NCBI GenBank assembly: GCA_026786125.1
Contig: JAJAYU010000376.1
Coordinates: 1-6,495 of the forward strand
Direction of reading: 5' to 3'
Length of the DNA stretch: 6,495 nucleotides
Source of the DNA: Chamaesiphon sp.
GTDB taxonomy: Bacteria; Cyanobacteriota; Cyanobacteriia; Cyanobacteriales; Chamaesiphonaceae
The notes under the pieces were generated by a model. It worked only from the letters and a program-made list of their open reading frames with translations. It was not told where the DNA came from and did not search any database. This document shows positions 1 through 6,062 of this stretch, one piece after another. The position numbers and the translations under genes were made by a program. Position 1 is the first letter of the stretch. Each line of letters opens with the position of its first letter.

Positions 1-605
1 GTGATTTAGCGGTGGGTTTTGGCAATGAATTGACTATGCCTTTAAGTAATCTTATTGATCGACTCCAATATCTCGATTTAAATATTGATGCGCTAGAACG
101 AGATGTAATTAGTGGTGCTATAAAGTCCGCCAATCAATCGGCACTAGAACTAGAACAATTAACCAATAAGTTTTGGATTTATCTAGAACTTGCTTTAGAG
201 AAAAAACAATTCGATAATCACGAAAGCTGTAATATCAGAAAAATCATCTATCAGATATCAACCGTTCGATCGGAATCTTTTTGCCGATCGGAAGACTTGA
301 GTATCGAACTCGAAAATGCTAATATTGCTGTATCAGAACAGCATTGCGAATGGATCGTCAAAGAGTTACTAGATAATGCCTTTAAGATTTCCGACCCTGA
401 TTTAATTGTCAAGATTCGTAGTCAAATTATCGATCAAACATATCATCTCTGGATTAGCGATAGTCTGGATTGTTTGATCGAAGACCAAGAATTAGTGCTA
501 GGTTTAAAAATCATCAAAAAAATCGTTGACATTTATGATGGCACATTTGCCAGAACTACCGTCGATGAGCATAAAATGGTTTATGTGACTCTACCATTAG
601 CCTAA
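1..605 (+). CDS. C-terminal part of a degenerate histidine-kinase-like protein (5' end outside window)
   Basis: The frame is open to the left edge (upstream codons read D-L-A), so the GTG at 12 is an internal Val codon and the true start lies outside. What remains resembles the DHp and HATPase_c modules found at the C terminus of many cyanobacterial response-regulator/kinase hybrids. The H-box-like segment reads NELTMPL, so the usual His of HELRTPL is Asn (codon 24-26, AAT). The N-box is present as ELLDNAFK (Asn codon 375-377). The D-box, usually DxGxG, reads DSLDC (from 459) and has lost both glycines. Only a few residues separate it from a G2-like VLGLKI, so the ATP lid is almost missing. 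The end, with YDG and VTLPLA, is typical of the fold. I infer a pseudokinase or a binding/dimerisation module rather than an active kinase. Any N-terminal receiver or sensor domain would lie outside the window. It converges on nadA. Confidence 0.7.
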   Translation, partial: DLAVGFGNELTMPLSNLIDRLQYLDLNIDALERDVISGAIKSANQSALELEQLTNKFWIYLELALEKKQFDNHESCNIRKIIYQISTVRSESFCRSEDLSIELENANIAVSEQHCEWIVKELLDNAFKISDPDLIVKIRSQIIDQTYHLWISDSLDCLIEDQELVLGLKIIKKIVDIYDGTFARTTVDEHKMVYVTLPLA

Positions 606-640
606 ACAAAAGATTGATACGCTCGATTTACGGAATTTTA

Positions 641-678
641 GTGGCAGTCGATTACCTCCGGTAGGCTGTACGCCAACG
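641..678. repeat. Short palindromic interspersed repeat, copy A (intergenic)
   Basis: This 38-base element lies between the converging kinase-like gene and nadA. Its outer arms TGGC (642-645) and GCCA (672-675) are complementary. An inner hairpin has stem TACC (653-656), loop TCC and stem GGTA (660-663). It shares GTGGCAG, TCGATT, GGCT and CGCCA-CG in the same order with copy B at 2112-2153, while the inner stem differs but stays self-complementary. This fits a family of short structured repeats. With two copies visible, the family assignment is inferred. It might also act as a weak terminator or mRNA end structure, but no U-run follows it. Confidence 0.5.
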
Positions 679-746
679 TTTGAATCTGCTGCCCCAATCG
701 AATCCAAAACGAGCTAGTCTCAAGTTGACAGTTAAAGCCGTGCTAT

Positions 747-1709
747 TCAGCTCATCTCCAACATCCTCTGCATCGGAAGCAAAGCTGCTAGCCGTATATC
801 TTCAGCCATCGTGATTTCTGGGGTACGATCGCGCATAGCTAGATACAATTTCTCCAGTGTATTTAGTCGCATGTGTGGGCATTCATTACAGGCGCAGTTA
901 GTCGTTGGCGGTGCCGGAATAAACTGTTTGTGAGGTTGAGCCTTCTGCATCTGGTGAATGATACCTGGCTCTGTGGCGATGATAAATTGAGTACTGGGAC
1001 TCTCGGCAGTGTATTTTAATAAAGCACTAGTTGAACCGATAAAATCGGCATGTTGCAATACAGCTTCCTCACACTCTGGATGGGCGATTACTGCTGCCTG
1101 GGGATAATTGATTTTGAGTTGAATTAACTTCTTCTCGGAAAAGATTTCATGTACCATACAACTACCTTGCCATAGCACCAGCTCTCGATCGGCTTGCTGC
1201 ATCACATAGCGACCAAGATTGCGATCGGGTGCAAAGATAATTCCCCGATCTAGGGGGATTTGCTTGACTATTTTGACTGCATTAGAACTCGTACAGATAA
1301 TATCACTCAGGGCTTTAATATCTGCGGTACAGTTGATATAAGAAATTACAATATGGTCGGGATATTTAGCCTTAAATGCGGCAAAAGCATCAGGAGGACA
1401 ACTATCAGCTAGTGAACATCCAGCAGCTAAATCTGGTAATAAAACTAGTTTCTGCGGATTCAAAATTTTGGCAGTTTCCGCCATGAAGTGAACGCCAGCA
1501 AACACAATCACATCGGCATCGGTACTAGCCGCTCGGCGGGATAATTCCAGCGAATCTCCAATAAAATCTGCAACATCCTGAATCTCGGAATCTTGATAGT
1601 AATGCGCCAAAATCACCGCATTCATCGATTTCTTTAACTCCTGAATTGCGGCGACAATATCTACGGGAATCTGATCTTGATTAGCAGTGGGGCGTGCAGT
1701 TACAAACAT
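747..1709 (-). CDS. nadA: Quinolinate synthase NadA
   Basis: NadA condenses iminoaspartate (made by NadB) with dihydroxyacetone phosphate to give quinolinate, the precursor of NAD; it is a cytosolic [4Fe-4S] enzyme. The 320-residue protein is complete. Signature segments include AHYYQD (35-40), GDSLELS (51-57), [11 protein letters not shown] (96-106), SYINCTAD (123-130), CTSSNAV (139-145), APDRNLGRY (160-168), QGSCMVHE (181-188), AHPECEE (209-215) and GSTSALL (225-231). The three expected cluster cysteines are C98, C184 and, by alignment with the ECP of the C-x-C-x-x-C segment (272-277), C277. H36, S53, Y124, N126, H210 and T227 match substrate-binding positions of the family. The start is chosen because residues 1-30 look like the usual cyanobacterial lead-in; no clear Shine-Dalgarno precedes it. 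The gene appears monocistronic, with its own promoter. Confidence 0.97.
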   Translation of the reverse strand: MFVTARPTANQDQIPVDIVAAIQELKKSMNAVILAHYYQDSEIQDVADFIGDSLELSRRAASTDADVIVFAGVHFMAETAKILNPQKLVLLPDLAAGCSLADSCPPDAFAAFKAKYPDHIVISYINCTADIKALSDIICTSSNAVKIVKQIPLDRGIIFAPDRNLGRYVMQQADRELVLWQGSCMVHEIFSEKKLIQLKINYPQAAVIAHPECEEAVLQHADFIGSTSALLKYTAESPSTQFIIATEPGIIHQMQKAQPHKQFIPAPPTTNCACNECPHMRLNTLEKLYLAMRDRTPEITMAEDIRLAALLPMQRMLEMS

Positions 1710-1750
1710 TTAGGTGGCGGGTATGGGAATATTTGATTCAGCCTATCTTA

Positions 1751-1778
1751 ATTATAGTAGATTTTACCAAAATACCAA
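1751..1778 (-). promoter_or_regulatory. Putative sigma-70-type promoter of nadA
   Basis: On the minus strand a perfect TATAAT (1751-1756 on plus, ATTATA) lies 16 bases downstream of TTGGTA (1773-1778), which matches the -35 consensus at 4 of 6 bases. Transcription would start near 1744, giving a leader of about 35 bases before the nadA ATG. TTGGTA is repeated directly at 1765-1770 within the spacer, so a repressor could bind here, but no regulator can be named. Confidence 0.55.
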
Positions 1779-1828
1779 GCGATCGAGTGTTTGTTCAGAT
1801 ATCATCGATATATTTGAATATTTATTAG

Positions 1829-2461
1829 CTACCCACGACGGCGTTCTAGGAAGATCATCATCAGGATACTGAGAATCGATTGAATCTCTTCTTGCGGATC
1901 TAACTGATCGACTTTTTGAATTGTAAAATTGCGAGATAGGAAGCCAGGAATTTTGGATAGTTTCATCACATTTGTCCCACTATTACGAGCAAGCGTATAA
2001 CTAGGATTGAAGACATAGCCTGTAAACATTCCCACAATCGGAATTTCTGAAAATAAGGCATCGAGGACTTTAATCCACGGATCGTCTTCTTGAATCGTCA
2101 TTATCGATGTGGTGGCAGCTAGTCGATTCTCTTGCAGAGAGGCTCCGCCAGCGAATATGTCATACTTAGCACTCCACAAGGATCTCAGCCCTTGTCGTTT
2201 GACACCGCCCAAATCCGTTCCCTTGGTGTCGCTAAAGTTATACCGCGCCGAAAAATCGATAATTCGATCTGCTCTAATTTCATACAGCGGTTGACTAAGT
2301 TGCTCGTCGCCATAGACAATAATTGCTTCTTTGAGGCGGAATGCTTTTTGGCGGATCACAAACAATAGCTTGCCTTGGTTATCCGTCACTGAAACTCGAT
2401 TGGGAGAGAGAGTCCAGATTTTGAAGGTAATATGGAGCGGATACTGGCTAGGTTGAAGCAT
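1829..2461 (-). CDS. LURP-one/tubby-like (LOR) family protein, scramblase-like fold
   Basis: The 210-residue protein resembles conserved bacterial members of the LURP-one-related/tubby C-terminal superfamily. Segments that fit the family are SVTDNQGKLLFVIRQKAFRLKE (about 24-45), YEIRADRIIDFSARYNFSD (60-78), LGGVKRQGLRSLWSAKYDIF (84-103), DPWIKVLDALFSEIPIVGMF (127-146) and GYVFNPSYTLAR (148-159). The C terminus (192-206) is hydrophobic and ends in RRRG. The family forms a beta-barrel around a hydrophobic helix; the molecular role of bacterial members is not established, so I assign no activity. Residues about 104-117 coincide with repeat copy B and look like an extra peptide between YDIF and IMTIQE, where relatives, as I recall them, have only a short turn. 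The gap to nadA (119 bp) argues against tight coupling. No strong terminator or Shine-Dalgarno is visible. Confidence 0.8.
   Translation of the reverse strand: MLQPSQYPLHITFKIWTLSPNRVSVTDNQGKLLFVIRQKAFRLKEAIIVYGDEQLSQPLYEIRADRIIDFSARYNFSDTKGTDLGGVKRQGLRSLWSAKYDIFAGGASLQENRLAATTSIMTIQEDDPWIKVLDALFSEIPIVGMFTGYVFNPSYTLARNSGTNVMKLSKIPGFLSRNFTIQKVDQLDPQEEIQSILSILMMIFLERRRG
2112..2153. repeat. Short palindromic interspersed repeat, copy B (inside the LOR-family gene)
   Basis: This 42-base element has outer arms TGGC (2113-2116) and GCCA (2147-2150) and an inner hairpin TCTCT (2128-2132), loop TGC, AGAGA (2136-2140). It shares the ordered blocks GTGGCAG, TCGATT, GGCT and CGCCA-CG with copy A at 641-678, plus a four-base CTAG insert. 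Its length is a multiple of three, so the host gene stays in frame; on the minus strand it covers codons about 103-117, reading AGGASLQENRLAAT. Insertion into a coding gene is inferred from the match with copy A and the apparent extra residues. Confidence 0.5.
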
Positions 2462-2542
2462 CTGAGTGATCGGTAAATTAGTGTTACATATATTTTTCTA
2501 GATATAGTGTACCCATCACACTCTTAAATCATTCACTAGGCT

Positions 2543-2791
2543 CTAGTTGCTGGCAGTCGCGAGATCTTCCTTCTGCTCCAAGTCAGGTTCCCGAAAGTGA
2601 ACTTGCGGATCGATCTCTCCAGGCAACAAAACCAGCCCAGTTGCGTCAATCTCTCTACTGGCACCAGTAGTAGTAATCCTCGTGGCAATCTCAACAATGG
2701 GTTCATCTCGCATCAACACATCACCCGTCAGCCACGCCCCATCAGTCCAGAGGATTCGAGCATGACGGATTAGCAAAGAATTTACGTTCAT
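2543..2791 (-). pseudogene. pyrC: Dihydroorotase gene remnant (N-terminal fragment only)
   Basis: The first 81 codons match the N terminus of the cyanobacterial dihydroorotase/amidohydrolase type: LLIRHARIL (6-14), [10 protein letters not shown] (21-30), [13 protein letters not shown] (46-58), then DPQVHFREP (61-69) and EDLATAS (75-81). A complete enzyme has about 430 residues. Here homology stops right after TAS, where relatives continue with a CACAKGG-like segment; AAC and TAG follow. The remaining 81 bases to the next gene do not continue the protein in that frame, and I saw no continuation in the short spacer. Two residues expected to be glycine or hydrophobic look altered (GEID for GVID; REPD for REPG), consistent with relaxed constraint. 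Most of the metal- and substrate-binding residues are missing, so it cannot be an active enzyme. A functional pyrC is expected elsewhere in the genome. A short peptide could still be made. Confidence 0.8.
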
Positions 2792-3043
2792 ACTCGATCG
2801 TCCAAATAAAAGGGCATAATAATCTAATAGGTAAGTAAATATATTGTAGATTCGATCGATAGCTCAAAAAATCTAGCTTTACTCAACTGCTTTTTGTTAC
2901 CTAGCTAAGATTTTACAGCACAATTACTGAGTCTTTTAGAAGCTTGACCATGTATTTTTAAACAAGGTCGATCTGGCAATCACCAATCTAAACAGATTTG
3001 AATTTAGACCTATTCACCTACTTACGCCCCGTTAATCTTTTTT
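2792..3043. other. Divergent intergenic region between the pyrC remnant and lepB
   Basis: This AT-rich 252-base spacer should hold the promoters for both directions. I see no protein-like frame and no tRNA. It carries the inverted repeat at 2868-2914. A TTGACC (2943-2948) could serve as a -35 for lepB, but no convincing -10 lies at the right distance, so I do not call a promoter. The lepB ATG is preceded by a T-run (CTTTTTT) without a Shine-Dalgarno. Confidence 0.6.
2868..2914. repeat. Long inverted repeat / stem-loop in the divergent spacer
   Basis: AAAATCTAGCT (2868-2878) pairs with AGCTAAGATTTT (2903-2914) over 11 base pairs with one bulged base and a 24-base loop. Read on the minus strand the second arm ends in six T (2866-2871), giving a terminator- or attenuator-like shape upstream of the pyrC remnant. 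Its function is unknown; it could also be an operator. Confidence 0.4.
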
Positions 3044-3718
3044 ATGAACTACGAACAGCCGCAGCCTGAATCTGAAACTCCCCCAGAACACTCAGATAAA
3101 TTGGCCGCAGATGGCAAAGAATCTCAGCCAAAGCCTAGTGCTGAGAATCCCTGGATCGAAACTCTCAAAACAATTGGATTGAGTGCTATTCTGGCGTTAG
3201 GGATTCGGAGTTTTGTAGCAGAAGCGCGCTATATTCCGTCTGGTAGTATGGAGCCAACATTACAAATTAACGATCGATTAATCATCGATAAAATTAGCTA
3301 TCGCTTTACCACTCCTGTCCGTGGTGATATTGTGGTCTTCAGTCCGACTGCCCAACTGGAAAAAGAAAAAGATGACGATGGTAAACAAAAATTTAACGAA
3401 GCTTTTATCAAGCGGATCATCGGTTTACCTGGCGATAAGATCGATGTCAAAAGCGGGAAAGTCTACATCAACGGTAAAGTAATCCAAGAGAATTACCTCG
3501 GTGAAGCTCCTCAATACAACTGGAGTAGTACTGAATTGACACCGGATGGAATTGTGCCTAAAGGTCACTATTTAGTCTTAGGTGATAACCGCAACAATAG
3601 CTATGACAGTCACTATTGGGGCTTTGTACCCAAAGAAAAAATTATCGGCAAGGCCACTGTTCGATTTTGGCCAATCAATCGTGCTGGTGGCATCAATCCG
3701 CAGCCCGATTATAAATAA
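3044..3718 (+). CDS. lepB: Signal peptidase I
   Basis: This serine-lysine protease cleaves signal peptides from exported pre-proteins on the outer face of the plasma (and, in cyanobacteria, thylakoid) membrane. The 224-residue protein is complete. A Pro/Glu-rich cytoplasmic N-tail (1-35) precedes one membrane segment (about 42-58). Box B, YIPSGSMEPTL (63-73), carries nucleophile Ser68. Box C, INDRLIIDK (75-83), and RGDIVVF (93-99) follow. Box D, IKRIIGLPGD (122-131), carries general-base Lys123. Box E, LGDNRNNSYDSHYWG (179-193), is intact. The loop EKEKDDDGKQK (106-116) is rather long and charged. The start is the only ATG before the membrane segment; no Shine-Dalgarno is visible. It stands alone on this strand, diverging from the pyrC remnant and converging on the 655-codon gene. 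Cyanobacteria often have two paralogues, and which one this is cannot be decided here. Confidence 0.96.
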   Translation: MNYEQPQPESETPPEHSDKLAADGKESQPKPSAENPWIETLKTIGLSAILALGIRSFVAEARYIPSGSMEPTLQINDRLIIDKISYRFTTPVRGDIVVFSPTAQLEKEKDDDGKQKFNEAFIKRIIGLPGDKIDVKSGKVYINGKVIQENYLGEAPQYNWSSTELTPDGIVPKGHYLVLGDNRNNSYDSHYWGFVPKEKIIGKATVRFWPINRAGGINPQPDYK

Positions 3719-3745
3719 TCAGTGATTGACTAGATTATATCGATC

Positions 3746-3781
3746 AAAAAAATAGGATGAATTTCTATTATTCATCCCTAT
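3746..3781 (-). terminator. Rho-independent-type terminator of the 655-codon gene
   Basis: GGATGAAT (3755-3762) and ATTCATCC (3770-3777) form a perfect 8-bp stem with a 7-base loop; ATA/TAT extends it past a bulged C. On the minus strand the hairpin is followed by TA and seven T (3746-3752), as expected for a terminator of the gene ending at 3820. In the lepB direction there is no T-run after the hairpin, so it may only protect or weakly stop that transcript. Confidence 0.7.
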
Positions 3782-3819
3782 CGATCTATGCTGTTAGCAC
3801 AATGATTTTTGATAGTATA

Positions 3820-5787
3820 CTAAGGTCGATAATTTTGAATTTGTTTACCGTCAGCACCGTAGATTTCTAGTGGTAACTTAGCGTTTTCACTAATAGTCTG
3901 AAGGGCATTGCCGAGAGTGTTGACATGGTTGAGAATACCTGCTTTGGCAGTGCTGTCGCCTTGGGTAGAAGCAGCCATCGCGGTCTGGGATAGCGTCTGA
4001 GTATAGAGGGACATCAATCGGACAACGATCGCTTTATTATTGACCGTGTAGGTACAAATTTGGGGACTGCCAGCACAAGTTCGTTGGAGATCTTTATTTG
4101 CGAGGCTCATTTTTTGGGTGATTTTGAGTTTTTTTTCTGCTTGTTGAAAACTCTTGGTGTACTCAAAAGCGAGGGGCTTTGCTTGAGCATAGATCACGCT
4201 ATTTTGAGGCACGCTTTGAATTGCGACGACTGACTGATTCCACTCCGAGACTGCTTGGGCTAATTTATTACTCTTTTGGGAAAGTTTAGCTGACGCAGCT
4301 AGCTTGATTGCCAGTTGGTAGTTTTGAGCTGCTTTATCTTCTTCTAAGACTTTTTCTTGGGCGGTAGTGATCTTGGCTTGATAGGATTTGAGTAGCTCTT
4401 GAGCTTGACCATAGGCATTAGTATTGGCGGGAATACTGTTGAGCTGATCGCTGGCTTGAGTCCATTGCGTCTTTACAGCTCGCCATTGGACTAGAGAACT
4501 AGCAGTAAGTTGAGATTGGGTTGCAGCTTTGATCCCATCTACCGCAGATTTGAGCTTTTGATCGGCAGTAGTTTCAATTACGATGCGGCGTTCGATATCA
4601 CCCAGTCGCACTTGATAATCAGTAAGTTTTTGGCGGGCGAGGGGATAGATCTGGCTACTAGTGGGAATTGTGCCTAAATTCGCGATCGAATCTGTCCACA
4701 TTTGCTTACTTTCCTGCCACTTGGACAAGGGAATCGGCGGATTTTTGACGCTCATCGTTGCTTTGTAAGCTCGATTCATGGCGATTACCGCTGTATCCAA
4801 GTCGGCCGCGTGAGCTGTGGTGGCTTGGAGTGTTTTTTGGGCGGTGCCATAATTTCCAGACCATACTGGAATCGAGTTAAGATTCTCAATACTTTGATGG
4901 AGCTGTTTTTGGGCTGTCAATACTTGTTCTCCAGTCACGCCTGAGGTGTTGACAACTGCCAGTGATGATTGAGTGAGCTGAGTCGCGGTAGTGAGCTGTG
5001 TACAGGTCGAAAAGACACAGGGACGTGTACCCATATATGCGCCACCAGAACCGATCGCCAGTAGCCCTAAACCCCCTAAGATCGGCATCAGTAGCTTGCG
5101 CTTGTTTTTGGTTGGTGGGGTACTTGAATGATACTCATCGTCTCTAGTGGAGCCAAAGGAGTTTTCGATATCAGCCGCAAAGACATCGGTATCGATCGTA
5201 ACTAGCCGATCTTCAGCGGGGTTGGATTGAGGGAAATCATTAAAGCTGGACATTATTTCGGGGATGGTAGATGGGGTGTTTGAGGGGGTTTGGTGGCGAT
5301 CTGAAGGCTGAAGAGGTATCTTTGCCTGAAGATCGTCATCTAGCTGCGGTCGATCTGGATCGCTAGTTGTGGAGCTGCGCCTAGTGTCTCCGCTGTCTGT
5401 ATACCCGTCCCGTTCGAGGGCGATCCGGTCTTCGCTCATGGCAGTCATTTCTGGCGCGGCTTCCCCTGGGATCGTTTTCTTGACTAGGGGATAAACGGCA
5501 AAACTTTGATGACTATAGGGTCGCTGATTTCCTTCGGCTCGCAGGTATAATTTCACTGTCAGCGGAATTTTGGGTTCTTCTGCTTGCAATGCCCGTTCTA
5601 ATACTTTGAAAATATCGGGAATATCGATCGCTACGTCAGCAGGGTGTTGAGCGAGTACCCACAGGGTGTCATCTTTGTACAAACACTGCACCCGAAATGG
5701 AATAATCCGCCCCAAGTGAGCGTGAAGAGAGTTTTGGAGAAAACACTCTAAAATTTTGAGGTCATCCAGTCGCGTGGCTGAGTGCAT
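3820..5787 (-). CDS. Single-pass membrane protein with four helical repeats, cyanobacterial, function unknown
   Basis: I do not recognise a named family. Layout of the 655 residues: an N-terminal globular domain (1-102, with LWVLAQHPADV at 42-52 and YSHQSFAVYPLV at 91-102); an acidic, Ser/Thr/Pro-rich linker (about 103-225); a KNKRK stop (227-231) and one membrane segment (232-252); then four repeats and a C-terminal domain (about 560-655). The repeats align on W-x10-P-x5-Y-x2-A, with Pro at 307, 375, 453 and 527, Tyr at 313, 381, 459 and 533, and Trp at 364, 442 and 516 (Leu in unit 1). The basic residues before the membrane segment put the N-domain in the cytoplasm and the repeats outside. 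Cys pairs C257/C262 and C571/C578 lie on the outer side and could form disulfides. It is likely a structural or scaffolding protein, which is inference. It is monocistronic, with a terminator at 3746-3781. Confidence 0.85.
   Translation of the reverse strand: MHSATRLDDLKILECFLQNSLHAHLGRIIPFRVQCLYKDDTLWVLAQHPADVAIDIPDIFKVLERALQAEEPKIPLTVKLYLRAEGNQRPYSHQSFAVYPLVKKTIPGEAAPEMTAMSEDRIALERDGYTDSGDTRRSSTTSDPDRPQLDDDLQAKIPLQPSDRHQTPSNTPSTIPEIMSSFNDFPQSNPAEDRLVTIDTDVFAADIENSFGSTRDDEYHSSTPPTKNKRKLLMPILGGLGLLAIGSGGAYMGTRPCVFSTCTQLTTATQLTQSSLAVVNTSGVTGEQVLTAQKQLHQSIENLNSIPVWSGNYGTAQKTLQATTAHAADLDTAVIAMNRAYKATMSVKNPPIPLSKWQESKQMWTDSIANLGTIPTSSQIYPLARQKLTDYQVRLGDIERRIVIETTADQKLKSAVDGIKAATQSQLTASSLVQWRAVKTQWTQASDQLNSIPANTNAYGQAQELLKSYQAKITTAQEKVLEEDKAAQNYQLAIKLAASAKLSQKSNKLAQAVSEWNQSVVAIQSVPQNSVIYAQAKPLAFEYTKSFQQAEKKLKITQKMSLANKDLQRTCAGSPQICTYTVNNKAIVVRLMSLYTQTLSQTAMAASTQGDSTAKAGILNHVNTLGNALQTISENAKLPLEIYGADGKQIQNYRP
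4123..4932 (-). repeat. Four protein-level repeats of about 68-78 residues
   Basis: Within the 655-codon gene, residues about 286-555 hold four units with the core (W/L)-x6-L/I-x-S/T-I/V-P-x5-Y-x2-A. The steps between the conserved prolines are 68, 78 and 74 residues. The units are diverged in both protein and DNA sequence, so the duplication is old rather than a recent tandem amplification. The pattern of Ala, Leu, Gln and Lys suggests helical hairpins or coiled coil. Confidence 0.7.
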
Positions 5788-5825
5788 ATATTAACCGAAG
5801 GAGCGAAAGATGGTTCATCTAGTCT

Positions 5826-5851
5826 AAAAGTGTAGCACTAGTTTTAGCTAC
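5826..5851 (-). terminator. Weak hairpin, possible terminator after the phosphatase/small-frame unit
   Basis: GTAGC (5832-5836) and GCTAC (5847-5851) form a 5-bp stem; on the minus strand it is followed by AC and four T (5826-5829). The stem is short, the T-run is short, and the region must also contain the upstream signals of the 655-codon gene, so this is tentative. Confidence 0.25.
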
Positions 5852-5875
5852 TATTCTCTATTCAAATTGTTGTAA

Positions 5876-6062
5876 TCAGATTTTAGCATATGAAAACATA
5901 AGATAGCAGTATATTTCTGGTAAGTCTTTGATCACTACTATTCCCATGTTTAGACCAGTCGGAAGTCGATAAACTCCTACGCCTAATTTTTCATCTTGGG
6001 TTGCACCAAAAGATTGCAGTAGTTCGGGTGTAATATCAATTTCTTTACTTTTTAAGTATCAT
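5876..6062 (-). pseudogene. Small reading frame of about 61 codons, apparently frameshifted at an A5 run
   Basis: An ATG (6060-6062) follows the phosphatase stop with no gap but runs into TAA after MILKK. If one A of the A5 run (6049-6053) is ignored, the frame continues without a stop as MILKSKEIDITPELLQ, then SFGATQDEKLGVGVYRLPTG and NMGIVVIKDLPEIYCYLMFS, ending YAKI and TGA at 5876-5878. The 57 codons after the shift have a natural protein composition but no start codon of their own near the front. I do not recognise the family. Explanations: a frameshift pseudogene, a sequencing error in the homopolymer, programmed +1 slippage, or a rare non-ATG start such as ATT at 6038-6040. Its zero spacing behind the phosphatase gene suggests translational coupling. 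Confidence 0.45.

Noticed and set aside
12..14. GTG as a start for the kinase-like gene
   Set aside because: The frame stays open upstream to the window edge and the H-box-like segment begins right here, so it is an internal Val in a larger gene.
606..710. Stop-free plus-strand stretch reading RLPPVGCTPTFESAAPIESK between the first two genes
   Set aside because: It has no start codon and overlaps repeat copy A; such readings are typical translations of cyanobacterial repeats, so I do not call a gene.
1795..1820. Hairpin ATATC-ATC-GATAT after the LOR-family gene
   Set aside because: The stem is short and AT-rich and no T-run follows on the minus strand, so it is not a convincing terminator.
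2109..2368. Two short plus-strand reading frames (2109-2294 and 2132-2368)
   Set aside because: They lie opposite the LOR-family gene and show no recognisable protein features; they are antisense shadows.
2551..2559. TGGCAGTCG, a possible third copy of the short repeat at the pyrC truncation point
   Set aside because: Only nine bases match, no hairpin follows, and the bases are explained by the conserved dihydroorotase codons for A-T-A. It would matter only if the family were shown to mark breakpoints.
4702..4944. Plus-strand frame of 80 codons
   Set aside because: It is antisense to the repeat region of the 655-codon gene, whose repeat pattern is clearly the real coding signal.
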